Source: Burkholderia contaminans
GTDB taxonomy: Bacteria > Pseudomonadota > Gammaproteobacteria > Burkholderiales > Burkholderiaceae
Length of the DNA stretch: 64,000 bases
Direction: 5' to 3'
Assembly (NCBI RefSeq): GCF_029633825.1
Contig: NZ_CP090640.1
Location: 1,798,001 to 1,862,000 of the forward strand
The notes below the pieces were generated by a model. It saw only the letters and a list, made by a program, of their open reading frames with translations, made no database searches and was not told where the DNA came from. Shown piece after piece: positions 29,274-39,240 of the stretch. Made by a program: the position numbers and the translations under genes. Numbering within the stretch: the first letter of the stretch is position 1; every line of letters starts with the position of its first letter.

Positions 29274-32078
29274 ATGACCGACGCTTCCGCCCTGATCTGC
29301 ACGTCCTATTCCCGTTACCTGGCCCGAGCGGCCGCCGCGCGGCCCGCGCTGGCCGAACAGATCGCCGTGTGGGCCGCCGCACCGCTCGCCCGCGCGCAGC
29401 AGGATGCGCGCCTCACCGAACTGCTCGGCACGCCGGCCGCCGGCACGGCTGCGCCGACCGAGGAGCAACTGAAGCGCGCGCTGCGGCAACTGCGCGCCGA
29501 GGTGTTTGGCGCGGTCGCGGAGCGCGACCTGCGCGGGCTCGCCGACGTCGCCGAAGTGACGGGCGCGATGACCGATCTCGCCGAGGTGTCGGTGCAGCGC
29601 TCGCTCGCGCTGCTGTCGGCCGAGCTCGAGGCGCTGTACGGCGAGCCGCGCGGCGCCGACGGCCAGCGCGTCGTGCTCGGCGTGGTCGGGATGGGCAAGC
29701 TCGGCGGCCGCGAGCTGAACGTGTCGTCGGACATCGACCTGATCTTCGTCTACGAGGACGACGGCGAGACGACCGGCGGCACGCGTTCGCCATTGTCCAC
29801 GCAGGAATACTTCACGCGGCTCGGCCGGCGGCTGATCGGCGTGTTGTCGGAAGTCACGGCCGACGGCTACGTGTTTCGCGTCGACATGCGGCTGCGTCCG
29901 AACGGCGATTCGGGGCCGCTCGTCTGCAGCCTCGGCATGCTCGAGGAATATTTCTACGTGCAGGGCCGCGAGTGGGAACGCTACGCGTGGATCAAGGGGC
30001 GGCTCGTGTCGGAGGGCGAAAGCGACGCGGCGCAACGGCTGGCGTCGCAACTCGAGTCGCTCGTCAAGCCGTTCGTATACCGCCGCTACCTCGACTTCGG
30101 CGTGATCGGCGCGATCCGCTCGCTGCACCAGCAGATCCGGCAGGAAGCCGCGCGCCGCGCGTCGATGCGGCCCGACAAGGCCGACGACATCAAGCTCGGG
30201 CGCGGCGGGATCCGCGAGATCGAATTCAGTGCGCAGGTGTTCCAGCTGATCCGCGGCGGCCAGGATGCGGAGTTCCGCGTGCGGCCGACGCTCGCGGTGC
30301 TGCGCCATGCGCAGGCGCGCGGGCTGATCGGCGAGGATGTGCGTGCGCGCCTGACCGATGCCTACAATTTTCTGCGCACGCTCGAGCACCGGCTGCAGTA
30401 CCGCAACGACGCGCAGACGCACGCGATGCCGGTCGAGCCCGACGAACGCGCGGCGCTGGCCGCGTCGCTGGGCTTTGCCGACTACGCGGCGCTGATGACG
30501 GTGCTGGACGGCCACCGCACGTTCGTCGAAGCGCAGTTCGACCAGATTTTTGCCGACAAGGCGAGCGGCGCGCCCTGCGCGGCCGGCGACGACACGGCAG
30601 CCGCGTGGATCTGGAGCGGCGCGCTGGCCGACGACGGCGAGGACGACGCGCTGGTCGCGCGTCTCGACGGCCTCGGTTTCAAGGATCCGGCCACCGTGCT
30701 CGCCCGGCTGCGCGCGATCTGGCAGTCGTCGCGCTACACGGGCCTGCCGGAAAAGAGCCGGCAGCGCTTCGACAGCGTCGCGCAGCGGGCGCTCGACGCC
30801 GCGCCGAACATCGACGCCGCGCGCCGCGACGACACGATCGTGCGCCTGTTCGACCTGCTCGAGACGGTCAGCCGGCGCGGTGTCTATCTCGCATTGCTGA
30901 CCGAATATCCGGCCGCGCTCGACCGCGTGCTGTCGGTGCTCGGTGCGACGCGCTGGGGCGGCGGCTACCTGATCCGCCATCCGCAGCTGCTCGACGAACT
31001 GCTCGACGACGAGGCGATCGCGAGCCCGTTCGACTGGCCCGCGTTCAAGGACGCACTGCGCGCGCGACTCGCCGCGGCCGACGGCCCCGAGCAACAGATG
31101 GACCTGCTGCGGCACGCCCAGCACGCGGAGGTGTTCCGGATCCTGCTGATCGATCTGGCCGGGCAACTGTCGGTCGAGCACGTGAGCGACCGGCTGTCCG
31201 AGCTGGCCGACGCGGTGCTCGACGTGACGATCGAAGTCGTCTGGTCGCAGCTCGCGAAGCGCCATCGCGACGTGCCGAAGTTCGCGGTGATCGCGTACGG
31301 CAAGCTCGGCGGCAAGGAGCTCGGCTACGCATCGGATCTCGACCTGATCTTCCTGTACGACGACGCCGACGAGCGCTCGGCGGACGTCTACACGACCTTC
31401 ACGCGGCGCCTGATCACGTGGCTCACCACGGCGACCGGGGCGGGCGCGCTGTTCGACATCGACCTGCGGCTGCGGCCGAACGGCGAGGCCGGCCTGCTCG
31501 TCACCGATCTCGACGCGTTCCGCCGCTACCAGCTGCGCGAGGGCGACGCCGCGAATACCGCGTGGGTCTGGGAGCACCAGGCGCTGACGCGTGCCCGCTA
31601 CAGCGCGGGCGACGCGCAGATCGGCGCGGACTTCGAGGCGATCCGCCAGCAGGTGCTGACGACGCCGCGCGACGGCGGCGTGCTTGCGAAGGAAATCGTC
31701 GACATGCGCGGCAAGGTGTTCGCCGGCCACCCGAACCAGACCGAGCTGTTCGACCTGAAGCACGATCGCGGCGGGATGGTCGACATCGAGTTCATCGTCC
31801 AGTACTGGGTGCTGCTGCACGCGTCGAGCGATGCCGAGCTGATCCGCAACACGGGCAACATCGCGCTGCTGCGCGAGGTCGCGCGCTTCGGGTTGATGGG
31901 CGAGGACGAGGCCGAGCGGGTGGGTGCGGCGTACCGGAAGTACCGGAAGCTGCAGCACAAGCTGCGGCTCGATGGCATGGAAAAGGCGCGGGTCGATCCG
32001 GCGGTGGTGGCCGACGAGCGGGCCGCTGTCACGGCGCTGTGGGAGCGCGTGTTCGGGGCGGTTGAAACGGATAGTTGA
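29274..32078 (+). CDS. glnE: Bifunctional glutamine synthetase adenylyltransferase/adenylyl-removing enzyme
   Basis: GlnE adenylylates and deadenylylates glutamine synthetase in response to PII and glutamine. The start is the ATG giving MTDASALICTSYSRYLARAA, so the product is 934 residues; the frame is open further upstream but the length then exceeds the family. Two nucleotidyltransferase modules are visible: GMGKLGGRELNVSSDIDLIF (N-terminal, deadenylylation) and AYGKLGGKELGYASDLDLIF (C-terminal, adenylylation), each followed by DMRLRPNGDSG or DLRLRPNGEAG. Confidence 0.96.
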   Translation: MTDASALICTSYSRYLARAAAARPALAEQIAVWAAAPLARAQQDARLTELLGTPAAGTAAPTEEQLKRALRQLRAEVFGAVAERDLRGLADVAEVTGAMTDLAEVSVQRSLALLSAELEALYGEPRGADGQRVVLGVVGMGKLGGRELNVSSDIDLIFVYEDDGETTGGTRSPLSTQEYFTRLGRRLIGVLSEVTADGYVFRVDMRLRPNGDSGPLVCSLGMLEEYFYVQGREWERYAWIKGRLVSEGESDAAQRLASQLESLVKPFVYRRYLDFGVIGAIRSLHQQIRQEAARRASMRPDKADDIKLGRGGIREIEFSAQVFQLIRGGQDAEFRVRPTLAVLRHAQARGLIGEDVRARLTDAYNFLRTLEHRLQYRNDAQTHAMPVEPDERAALAASLGFADYAALMTVLDGHRTFVEAQFDQIFADKASGAPCAAGDDTAAAWIWSGALADDGEDDALVARLDGLGFKDPATVLARLRAIWQSSRYTGLPEKSRQRFDSVAQRALDAAPNIDAARRDDTIVRLFDLLETVSRRGVYLALLTEYPAALDRVLSVLGATRWGGGYLIRHPQLLDELLDDEAIASPFDWPAFKDALRARLAAADGPEQQMDLLRHAQHAEVFRILLIDLAGQLSVEHVSDRLSELADAVLDVTIEVVWSQLAKRHRDVPKFAVIAYGKLGGKELGYASDLDLIFLYDDADERSADVYTTFTRRLITWLTTATGAGALFDIDLRLRPNGEAGLLVTDLDAFRRYQLREGDAANTAWVWEHQALTRARYSAGDAQIGADFEAIRQQVLTTPRDGGVLAKEIVDMRGKVFAGHPNQTELFDLKHDRGGMVDIEFIVQYWVLLHASSDAELIRNTGNIALLREVARFGLMGEDEAERVGAAYRKYRKLQHKLRLDGMEKARVDPAVVADERAAVTALWERVFGAVETDS

Positions 32079-32130
32079 AACGGCCGTTCGATGCGGTGCG
32101 GCAGGGTGGACGCGATTGCGCCACCGGGCA

Positions 32131-32161
32131 AAAAAGGACCGGCGCGTGCGCCGGTCTTTTT
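32131..32161. terminator. Bidirectional terminator between glnE and recN
   Basis: A5, stem GACCGGCGC/GCGCCGGTC with a GT loop, then T5, between two convergent genes. Confidence 0.85.
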
Positions 32162-32193
32162 GCGTTCGATGAACGGATAACGGGTGGCCAGCG

Positions 32194-33843
32194 TCAGGCG
32201 GCCAGCATTTCCTTCGCGTGCTTGCGCGTGGTCGCCGTGATCTCGAGGCCGCCGAGCATCCGTGCGACTTCCTCGATGCGGCTGGCGCGGTCGAGTGCGA
32301 CGACGGTCGACACCGTACCGCCACGGTCGTCGGCGCCTTTTGCGACCTGGTAGTGGTGATCCCCGCGCGCGGCGACTTGCGGCAGGTGTGTCACGCACAG
32401 CACCTGGCGATCGCGCCCGAGCTGGTGCAGCAGGCGGCCGACCACTTCGGCGACGCCGCCGCCGATGCCCGTATCGACTTCGTCGAAGATCAGCGTCGGC
32501 GTCGGGCTTGCCGCGCTGGCGATCACCGCGAGCGCGAGGCTGATCCGCGCGAGCTCGCCGCCCGACGCAACCTTCGCGAGCGGCCGCAGCGGCACGCCGG
32601 GGTGCCCGGCGACCCGGAATTCGACCTGTTCAAGCCCGTGCGGGCCGCCGTCGGCGAGCGGGACGAGCGCGACTTCGAAGCTCCCGCCCGCCATCGACAG
32701 CTCCTGCATGCTGGCCGTGACGGCCGTGCCGAGCGCCTTGGCGGCCTGCGCGCGTGCCTTGGACAGGTGCTTCGCGTCGGCGAGATAGGCTTCCCGCGCC
32801 TTGGCCTGCACCGCCACGAGCGCGCCGAGGTCGGCCGCCGCATCGAGTGCGGCGAGCTGCGCGCGGCGTGCCGCGTGTTCTTCGTGCAGCGTGTCGGGCG
32901 GCAAGCGGAACTTGCGGGCGGTCGAGTGCAGCGCATCGAGGCGCGATTCGACCTGCGCGAGCCGTTCGGGGTCGAGATCGACGCGCTGCGCATAGTGAGA
33001 CAGCGAATAGACGGCTTCCTGCAACTGGATCTCCGCCGGTTCGAGCGACGCGAGCGCGTCGCCGAGCGAGGTGTCGTAGTCGGCGAGGCTGCGCAGCTTC
33101 GACACGATCGCGCCCAGCTGCGCGAGCATCGCGTCGTCGGACTCGGACAGCGCGTTGAGCGCACCGCGCACGCCTTCGATCAGGTTCGCCGAATGCGACA
33201 GGCGCTTGTGCTCGTTGCTGACTTCGTCCCATTCGCCGGCTTGCGGCGCGAGCTTGTCGAGTTCGGCGAGCTGCCAGGCGAGCTTTTCGCGTTCGAGCTG
33301 CAGCTCGCGCTCGTGCGCTTTGGCTGCTTCGATCGCCTGCGTCGCGTCGCGCCACACGCGCCATGCGCGCGCGACGTTCGCGGCATCGGCGACGAGGCCG
33401 GCATGCGTATCGAACAGCTCGCGTTGCGCGTCGGGCCGCATCAGCAGCTGGTGCGCGTGCTGGCCGTGGATGTCGACGAGCATTTCGCCGAGCTCGCGCA
33501 GCTGCGCGAGCGTCGCGCTGGTGCCGTTGATGAACGCGCGCGACCGGCCGTTCGCATCGATCACGCGGCGCAGCATCACGGTGTCCTCGGTGTCGAACGC
33601 GTGTTCGTCGAGCCAGCGCGCGACGCGGTCGTGCGGCGTGAATTCGGCGGTGATGTCGGCGCGGCCGCAGCCGGTGCGCACGACGCTCGCGTCGGCACGT
33701 TCGCCGAGCGCGAGGGCGAGGGCGTCGATCAGGATCGATTTCCCGGCACCGGTTTCGCCGGAAAAGACGGAAAAGCCGCTGTCGAATTCGAGATCGAGCG
33801 CGGCGACGATGACGAAGTCGCGGATCGAGAGGTGGCGGAGCAT
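32194..33843 (-). CDS. recN: DNA repair protein RecN
   Basis: RecN is an SMC-like ATPase acting in double-strand-break repair. The 549-residue product has Walker A SGETGAGKSILIDALALALG (residues 29-48), long coiled-coil segments on either side of residues 150-360, the ABC signature KVASGGELARISLAL and Walker B TLIFDEVDTGIGG. It lies 19 bp after nadK, a conserved nadK-recN pair. Confidence 0.97.
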   Translation of the reverse strand: MLRHLSIRDFVIVAALDLEFDSGFSVFSGETGAGKSILIDALALALGERADASVVRTGCGRADITAEFTPHDRVARWLDEHAFDTEDTVMLRRVIDANGRSRAFINGTSATLAQLRELGEMLVDIHGQHAHQLLMRPDAQRELFDTHAGLVADAANVARAWRVWRDATQAIEAAKAHERELQLEREKLAWQLAELDKLAPQAGEWDEVSNEHKRLSHSANLIEGVRGALNALSESDDAMLAQLGAIVSKLRSLADYDTSLGDALASLEPAEIQLQEAVYSLSHYAQRVDLDPERLAQVESRLDALHSTARKFRLPPDTLHEEHAARRAQLAALDAAADLGALVAVQAKAREAYLADAKHLSKARAQAAKALGTAVTASMQELSMAGGSFEVALVPLADGGPHGLEQVEFRVAGHPGVPLRPLAKVASGGELARISLALAVIASAASPTPTLIFDEVDTGIGGGVAEVVGRLLHQLGRDRQVLCVTHLPQVAARGDHHYQVAKGADDRGGTVSTVVALDRASRIEEVARMLGGLEITATTRKHAKEMLAA

Positions 33844-33862
33844 GGTGTCGGGCGGAGCGGCG

Positions 33863-34765
33863 TCAGGACGCCTTGTCGTCTTCGTTCGAGGCGTGTTCGT
33901 TCCAGTGCAGCTTCTTGCGCAACGTCGCGTAGTAGCTGTAGCCGATCGGGTGCAGGAACGGCACCGTGTGCTTCGAGCGGCGCACCTCGATCGTGTCGTT
34001 CAGTTCGAGCGCGGTGAACGACTGCATGTCGAAGTTCACGTTGACGTCGCGCCCGCCGACGATCTGGATCGCGATTTTCGAATCGTCGGGCAGCACGATC
34101 GGCCGGTTCGACAGCGCGTGCGGCGCGATCGGCACGAGCACGATGCCTGCCAGCTGCGGATGGAGGATCGGGCCGGCCGACGACAGCGCGTAAGCGGTCG
34201 AGCCGGTCGGCGTCGCGACGATCAGGCCGTCCGAACGCTGGTTGTACATATATCGGCCGTCGACCGACGCGCGCAGCTCGACCATCCCGGAGAAGCCGCT
34301 GCGGTTCACGACGACATCGTTGAAGGCGAGCGCATGGTAGATCGGTTCGCCGTCGCGCATGATCCGGGCCTCGAGCAGCGCGCGCTCCTCGCGCTCGAAC
34401 TTGCCCGACAGGATCACCGGGACGAGCGCCTGCATGTCGGCCGCCGCGATGTCGGTGATGAAGCCGAGCCGCCCGTGGTTGATCCCGATCAGCGGTGTCC
34501 TGTACGGCGCGAGCTGACGGCCGATGCCGAGCATCGTCCCGTCGCCGCCCAGTACGACCGCCACGTCGGCGCGCGCCCCGATTTCGGCCGGGGTCAGCGC
34601 CGGATAGCCGGTGATGCCGATCTCGCGCGCGGTTTCGGCTTCGAAGACGACCTCGAAGCCCCGCTTGGCGACGCAGGCGGCCAGTGTGGCGAGCGGCTCG
34701 GCGATGTTCGGCGTGTTGCTCCGGCCGACGAGCGCGACAGTGTTGAACTGATTACCGGTTTTCAT
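33863..34765 (-). CDS. nadK: NAD kinase
   Basis: NadK phosphorylates NAD to NADP. The ATG at [20 protein letters not shown] gives 300 residues, the family size. Motifs are the GGDGT box ([14 protein letters not shown]), [20 protein letters not shown] and [19 protein letters not shown]. It is divergent from hrcA across 131 bp, where their promoters should lie. Confidence 0.97.
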   Translation of the reverse strand: MKTGNQFNTVALVGRSNTPNIAEPLATLAACVAKRGFEVVFEAETAREIGITGYPALTPAEIGARADVAVVLGGDGTMLGIGRQLAPYRTPLIGINHGRLGFITDIAAADMQALVPVILSGKFEREERALLEARIMRDGEPIYHALAFNDVVVNRSGFSGMVELRASVDGRYMYNQRSDGLIVATPTGSTAYALSSAGPILHPQLAGIVLVPIAPHALSNRPIVLPDDSKIAIQIVGGRDVNVNFDMQSFTALELNDTIEVRRSKHTVPFLHPIGYSYYATLRKKLHWNEHASNEDDKAS

Positions 34766-34896
34766 GCCGGCATTACACCATAGCTCGTTGACGAAAAGAA
34801 CCGGCTGTGCGCAGACGGGGCCGGATCGGGCCGGCCCGCGCAACGGTAGCCGACGCCACTCGCCGCGGTCGCGCGGTTGCGCTAAAATTTTCCACC

Positions 34897-35919
34897 ATGC
34901 TAGATCCTCGCGCACGAACCCTCCTGAAAACCCTGATCGAACGGTATATCGCCGACGGTCAGCCAGTCGGATCGCGCACGTTGTCCCGTTACTCCGGGCT
35001 CGAGCTGAGCCCGGCAACGATCCGCAACGTGATGTCCGACCTGGAGGAGCTCGGCCTCGTGTCGAGCCCGCACACGTCGGCCGGCCGAGTGCCGACGCCG
35101 CGCGGCTACCGGCTGTTCGTCGACACGATGCTGACGGTCGAGGCGCCGATCGACGCCGAAGCCGTTGCGCGGCAGGTGCAGAACACGCTGCAGGCCGGCG
35201 AGCCGCAGCAGCGCGTCGTGGCGGCCGCCGCGAGCGTGCTGTCCAACCTGTCGCAGTTCGCGGGCGTGGTGCTCACGCCGCGCCGCAGCCACGTGTTCAA
35301 GCAGATCGAGTTCATGCGCCTGTCGGACAAGCGCATCCTGCTGATCATCGTCACGCCCGAGGGCGACGTGCAGAACCGGATGCTCGCGACGCCGCGCGAT
35401 TACTCGCCGTCGCAACTGACCGAGGCGTCCAACTACATCAACGCGCATTTCGCCGGACTGTCGTTCGACGAGGTGCGCCGCCGCCTGCGCGACGAGATCG
35501 ACCAGTTGCGCGGCGACATGACCGCGCTGATGCATGCCGCCGTGACGGCCAGCACCGAGGTGCCGGACACCGAGGACACCGTGCTGATTTCCGGCGAGCG
35601 CAACCTGCTCGAAGTGGCGGATCTTTCGTCCGACATGGCTCGGCTGCGCAAGCTGTTCGACGTATTCGACCAAAAGACGGGCCTCCTGCAACTGCTCGAC
35701 GTGTCGAGCCACGCCCAGGGCGTGCAGATCTTCATTGGCGGCGAATCGACGCTCGTGCCGATCGAGGAAATGAGCGTCGTGACCGCGCCTTACGAGGTGA
35801 ACGGGCAGATCGTCGGCACGCTCGGCGTGATCGGCCCGACCCGCATGGCGTACAACCGCGTGATACCGATCGTCGACATCACCGCGCGCCTGCTGTCGCT
35901 CACGCTGAGCCAGCAGTAG
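34897..35919 (+). CDS. hrcA: Heat-shock repressor HrcA
   Basis: HrcA represses groE-type chaperone genes by binding CIRCE elements. The 340-residue product starts [20 protein letters not shown] with a winged-helix domain ([44 protein letters not shown]) and ends with the dimerisation part [23 protein letters not shown] at 34883-34888 is a likely -10 and lies only 8 bp before the ATG, so the mRNA may be nearly leaderless. No CIRCE inverted repeat was seen here or before grpE or dnaK. Confidence 0.96.
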   Translation: MLDPRARTLLKTLIERYIADGQPVGSRTLSRYSGLELSPATIRNVMSDLEELGLVSSPHTSAGRVPTPRGYRLFVDTMLTVEAPIDAEAVARQVQNTLQAGEPQQRVVAAAASVLSNLSQFAGVVLTPRRSHVFKQIEFMRLSDKRILLIIVTPEGDVQNRMLATPRDYSPSQLTEASNYINAHFAGLSFDEVRRRLRDEIDQLRGDMTALMHAAVTASTEVPDTEDTVLISGERNLLEVADLSSDMARLRKLFDVFDQKTGLLQLLDVSSHAQGVQIFIGGESTLVPIEEMSVVTAPYEVNGQIVGTLGVIGPTRMAYNRVIPIVDITARLLSLTLSQQ

Positions 35920-36019
35920 CCTGCCGTCGCCAGCCCGATCCTGCCCCGTCATCGTGCCGCGGCACCGTGTGTGCCGACAGTCGGCCGAACGGCCAGCCGA
36001 CCGGCGCGCAGCGGCCCGC

Positions 36020-36025
36020 TATAAT
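36020..36025 (+). promoter_or_regulatory. Probable -10 element of hemH
   Basis: A consensus TATAAT in the context CGCTATAATTG lies 41 bp before the hemH ATG. No good -35 was found at 16-18 bp. Confidence 0.45.
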
Positions 36026-36066
36026 TGAGAGCCGTCCGGTCCCGTGCCCAGAGCACGTAATTGCCC

Positions 36067-37131
36067 ATGCGTTTCGATCTTGAGCCGCCTTCGAGCACCG
36101 CGGCTGCCCATCGCATCGGCGTGCTGCTGATCAATCTCGGCACGCCCGACGCACCCACGCCGCGCGCGGTACGGCGCTACCTGGCCGAATTCCTGTCGGA
36201 TCCGCGGGTCGTCGAGATTCCGCAGGCTATCTGGCAGGTGCTGCTGCGCACGGTGATCCTGCCGCTGCGCGGCCGCGCGTCTGCAAAGAAATACGCAGCC
36301 GTCTGGATGCCCGAGGGCTCGCCGCTGCGCGTGTACACGGAACGCCAGACCGACAGCGTGCGACATCTGCTCGTGTCGAACGGCTATCAAGTGCAGGTCG
36401 ACTACGCGATGCGCTACGGCAGCCCGAACATTTCGCACGCGCTCGCGCAGTTCAAGCGCGCGGGCGTCGAGCGCGTGCTGCTGATGCCGATGTACCCGCA
36501 ATATTCGGCGTCGACCACGGCCACGGCCTTCGACGCCGCCTTCGAAGCGCTCGCGCGCATGCGCAACCAGCCCGAGGTGCGCACGGTGCGGCACTACGCC
36601 GACCATCCGGCCTATATCCATGCGCTGGCCGAGCAGGTGCGCCAGTATTGGGCGCAGCACGGCCGGCCCGACTTCGCGGCCGGCGACAAGCTCGTGCTGA
36701 GCTTTCACGGCGTGCCGAAGCGCACGCTCGACCTCGGCGACCCCTATCACGACCAGTGCCAGCAAACGGGCGCGCTGCTGATGGCCGCGCTCGGGCTGTC
36801 GACCACCGAATGCCGCGTCACGTTCCAGTCGCGCTTCGGCAAGGCCGAATGGCTGCAGCCTTACACCGCGCCGACGCTGCGCGAGTTCGGCGAGGCCGGC
36901 GTGCGGCGGGCCGACGTGTTCTGTCCCGGTTTCACGGCCGACTGCCTGGAGACGATCGAGGAGATCGGCATGGAAGTGCGTGACGAGTTCCTCGCCGGCG
37001 GTGGCAAGGTGTTCCACCGCATTCCATGCCTGAATGGCGCGCCCGCGTGGATCGGTGCGCTCGGCGAGATCGTCGCCGAGAATCTGCAGGGCTGGCCGGT
37101 CGGGGCCGCGCAGCCCGAAACCGTGGGTTGA
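36067..37131 (+). CDS. hemH: Ferrochelatase
   Basis: HemH inserts Fe(II) into protoporphyrin IX to make haem. The 354-residue product (ATG at [20 protein letters not shown]) has [49 protein letters not shown], the active-site His in [10 protein letters not shown] and [16 protein letters not shown]. It is the normal size of a soluble bacterial ferrochelatase. It lies between hrcA and the hslR-like gene on the same strand. Confidence 0.97.
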   Translation: MRFDLEPPSSTAAAHRIGVLLINLGTPDAPTPRAVRRYLAEFLSDPRVVEIPQAIWQVLLRTVILPLRGRASAKKYAAVWMPEGSPLRVYTERQTDSVRHLLVSNGYQVQVDYAMRYGSPNISHALAQFKRAGVERVLLMPMYPQYSASTTATAFDAAFEALARMRNQPEVRTVRHYADHPAYIHALAEQVRQYWAQHGRPDFAAGDKLVLSFHGVPKRTLDLGDPYHDQCQQTGALLMAALGLSTTECRVTFQSRFGKAEWLQPYTAPTLREFGEAGVRRADVFCPGFTADCLETIEEIGMEVRDEFLAGGGKVFHRIPCLNGAPAWIGALGEIVAENLQGWPVGAAQPETVG

Positions 37132-37135
37132 GATG

Positions 37136-37205
37136 AAACGACCCCCACGCTCATTTCGTTCACTGCCCCCCGAGGGGGCGGTCAGCCTCCTTGGGGCGGC
37201 CCGGC
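37136..37205. repeat. Short GC-rich intergenic repeat-like sequence between hemH and hslR
   Basis: GACCCCCACGCT, the palindrome CCCCCCGAGGGGG and CCTCCTTGGGGCGG follow the hemH stop. From general knowledge this string resembles a repetitive intergenic sequence seen in many Burkholderia and Bordetella genomes. Its copy number cannot be checked here. Confidence 0.4.
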
Positions 37206-37215
37206 GGAGGCTGCG

Positions 37216-37623
37216 ATGAACTACAAGATTTCGACCGAACCGGGCGCGAAGCTGCGCATCGACAAATGGCTGTGGGCGGCCCGGTTCTTCAAGACGCGCT
37301 CGCTCGCGACCGATGCGGTCGACAAGGGGCACGTGAAGATCGGCGGCGCGGCGGTCAAGCCGGCGAAGGAAGTGCGCGTGGGCGACGAGGTCGAGATTGC
37401 GATCGACGGCATCGTCTGGCACATTGCCGTGCTCGGCATGTGCGACGTGCGCGGGCCGGCGAGCGTCGCACAGACGCTTTACGCGGAAACGGAAGCAGGG
37501 CGGGCCGCGCGGCTCGCCGAACTGGAGCGGCGCCGCACGTATCGCGAGCCGGCAGCCGAGTTGCACGGGCGGCCGACGAAGCGCGACCGGCGCATCATCG
37601 ACAGATTTTCTGGTGGGAGCTGA
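37216..37623 (+). CDS. hslR: S4-domain RNA-binding heat-shock protein Hsp15
   Basis: Hsp15 binds free 50S subunits carrying a stalled nascent chain and helps ribosome rescue. The 135-residue product has an N-terminal S4 domain (LRIDKWLWAARFFKTRSLA, then GHVKIGGAAVKPAKEVRVGDEV) and a basic C-terminal tail (GRPTKRDRRIIDRF). These features match HslR. It is 84 bp after hemH, before the grpE-dnaK-dnaJ block, consistent with a heat-shock neighbourhood. Confidence 0.9.
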   Translation: MNYKISTEPGAKLRIDKWLWAARFFKTRSLATDAVDKGHVKIGGAAVKPAKEVRVGDEVEIAIDGIVWHIAVLGMCDVRGPASVAQTLYAETEAGRAARLAELERRRTYREPAAELHGRPTKRDRRIIDRFSGGS

Positions 37624-37756
37624 ACATCTGGTCGAACGTCGCCCGCGCGCTTCCGTATTCGGTCGTGCGGTCGGTGACGGCTCCCGACAGGCAGATGGTG
37701 GTGGTGCCGGCAATGAGTACCAGCGCGACCACCGAGATCGCAAAGGTCAGTTTCAT
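37595..37756 (-). CDS. Small secreted or membrane-anchored protein (53 aa), unknown
   Basis: The ATG is preceded by GAGGGGAG. The 53-residue product begins MKLTFAISVVALVLIAGTTT, a typical signal-peptide or membrane-anchor hydrophobic stretch, followed by a polar tail with two cysteines (Cys22 and Cys52). Its 3' end overlaps the end of hslR by 29 bp in the opposite direction. I do not recognise a family. The ribosome-binding site and a clean signal-like N-terminus support it as a real gene. Confidence 0.55.
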   Translation of the reverse strand: MKLTFAISVVALVLIAGTTTICLSGAVTDRTTEYGSARATFDQMFSSHQKICR

Positions 37757-38111
37757 GGTACTCCCCTCGAGAAGAAGGGTGAAAACGGCGCCAGGTGGAT
37801 GTCAGGCGACGGTCAGCTAGGGGTAAACACGCTTTTCCGACGCTTGAGTGGAGTGTAGTGCAGCGGGCCTGTGCCAAGCTAGTACTTGCCAGGTAAGCGT
37901 TGTTACCGGCCGTTTCGCCCGATCTGGCGGACTATGCGGCCGATGCCCCGGCGTGACGCGCGGTTGTTTCGCGGTATTGGAGAATGCCGGCGAATAACCC
38001 TCTTGAAATCGTCGTTTTCACCCTTATTTGCACCAGCAATGTGCGGTGCCACCGGGTATATAACCCGGCGGTTGCCGATTTGGCTTCAACCTCTAATCGA
38101 CTTTCAGCGAC
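37757..38111 (+). other. Non-coding interval upstream of grpE
   Basis: There is no plausible gene here. It holds the upstream region of the small minus-strand gene and, near its right end, the heat-shock promoter of grpE (listed separately). GC content is lower than in flanking genes. Confidence 0.5.
38002..38029 (+). promoter_or_regulatory. Sigma-32 (RpoH) type promoter of grpE
   Basis: CTTGAAA, 13 bp, CCTTATTT matches the heat-shock consensus CTTGAAA-N11-16-CCCCATNT perfectly in the -35 and in most -10 positions. The grpE ATG is 82 bp downstream. Confidence 0.7.
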
Positions 38112-38657
38112 ATGGAAAACACGCAAGAGAACCCGGCATCCCAATCGGCCGAAGATATCGGCAGCGAGAAGCAGGCGGCGCAAGGCGCTGCTCCCGCCGC
38201 CGAAGCAGCCGACGCGGCGCTCGCGGAGGCTCAAGCCAAGGTCGCCGAGCTGCAGGAGAGCTACCTGCGGGCGAAGGCCGAAACCGAGAACGTCCGCCGC
38301 CGCGCGCAGGACGACGTCGCGAAGGCGCACAAGTTCGCGATCGAGAGCTTTGCGGAGCACCTGCTGCCCGTACTGGACAGCCTGGAAGCGGCCGTCAACG
38401 ATACGTCCGGCGACATCGCGAAGGTGCGCGAAGGTGTCGAGCTGACGCTGCGCCAGCTGACGAGCGCGCTCGAGAAGGGCCGCGTCGTCGCGCTGAACCC
38501 GGTCGGCGAGAAGTTCGATCCGCATCAGCACCAGGCAATTTCGATGGTGCCGGCCGAGCAGGAGCCGAACACCGTCGTCACCGTGCTGCAAAAGGGCTAC
38601 ACGATCGCCGACCGCGTGCTGCGTCCGGCGCTCGTTACCGTCGCGCAGCCGAAGTAA
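38112..38657 (+). CDS. grpE: Nucleotide exchange factor GrpE
   Basis: GrpE releases ADP from DnaK. The 181-residue product has an acidic/Ala-rich N-terminus, a long coiled coil (about residues 35-80, [20 protein letters not shown]) and the C-terminal beta domain ([33 protein letters not shown]). It precedes the thioredoxin-like gene by 10 bp and dnaK by about 580 bp. Confidence 0.97.
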   Translation: MENTQENPASQSAEDIGSEKQAAQGAAPAAEAADAALAEAQAKVAELQESYLRAKAETENVRRRAQDDVAKAHKFAIESFAEHLLPVLDSLEAAVNDTSGDIAKVREGVELTLRQLTSALEKGRVVALNPVGEKFDPHQHQAISMVPAEQEPNTVVTVLQKGYTIADRVLRPALVTVAQPK

Positions 38658-38667
38658 GGCCGTCGCG

Positions 38668-39093
38668 ATGCTGCCAGCCGGCGTCGATCCGGCCGCGTTC
38701 AACGCGTTCGACATGCAGGCACTGGACGCCGGCACGTTCGACGCGGCGATCGGCGGCGCGGGTGATGCGCTCGCGGTGGTGTTCTTCTGGGGCGTCGACT
38801 GCTTCAACTGCGAGATCGCGAAGAAGGCGATGCTCGCCCAGCCCGACGCGATCCGCGCGCTGGACCTGAAGTGGTTCCATTGCAATGTGTACGAACACCA
38901 CCAGCTGGGGCGCCGCTTCGGGCTGCACGGCGTGCCGACGTGGTTCTTCTTCCACCGCGGCAAGCGGCTCGGGCGCGCGACGGGCTGGCATGGCCTCGCG
39001 CAGTTCCAGGCAGCGGTGTCGGCGGCACGCGCGAAAATCGCCGCGTCGGGCGGCGATCCGCCGGGCGGCGATCCGCTAGCCGGCAGCGATTGA
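38668..39093 (+). CDS. Thioredoxin-family protein in the grpE-dnaK interval
   Basis: The 141-residue product has a thioredoxin-fold core: FFWGVDCFNCEIAKKAM with a CxxC motif (CFNC in place of CGPC) and the cis-proline loop HGVPTWFFF. A Gly/Pro-rich tail follows. It has no signal peptide, so it is probably cytoplasmic. It lies 10 bp after grpE, so it should share the grpE heat-shock transcript. A disulfide reductase or redox-linked partner of the chaperone system is inferred from position, not shown. Confidence 0.82.
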   Translation: MLPAGVDPAAFNAFDMQALDAGTFDAAIGGAGDALAVVFFWGVDCFNCEIAKKAMLAQPDAIRALDLKWFHCNVYEHHQLGRRFGLHGVPTWFFFHRGKRLGRATGWHGLAQFQAAVSAARAKIAASGGDPPGGDPLAGSD

Positions 39094-39124
39094 AAAAATT
39101 TAATATCCGCATCGCTCGTCGGGT

Positions 39125-39152
39125 CTTGAAAACGGATCGGACGGACGCATTT
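39125..39152 (+). promoter_or_regulatory. Sigma-32 (RpoH) type promoter of dnaK
   Basis: CTTGAAA, 13 bp, ACGCATTT fits the heat-shock consensus with a perfect -35 and five of seven informative -10 positions. The dnaK ATG is 88 bp downstream, preceded by GGAGATTAGG. Confidence 0.7.
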
Positions 39153-39240
39153 CGGGAACAGAGTTGAATTCTGGCGCGCGAAACCGCCCCCAAACGCGGC
39201 GTTTTGCGCAGCAAACAAGCATTTCTGGAGATTAGGAAAA

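Noticed and set aside
29019..32324. Long minus-strand frame opposite glnE
   Set aside because: Antisense shadow; the plus strand carries both GlnE nucleotidyltransferase modules.
34766..34896. Search for a CIRCE element near hrcA, grpE and dnaK
   Set aside because: No TTAGCACTC-N9-GAGTGCTAA-like inverted repeat was found at these promoters.
37860..37890. TTGGCAC...CTGCAC on the minus strand as a sigma-54 promoter
   Set aside because: The GG-to-GC spacing is two bases too long for a -24/-12 promoter.
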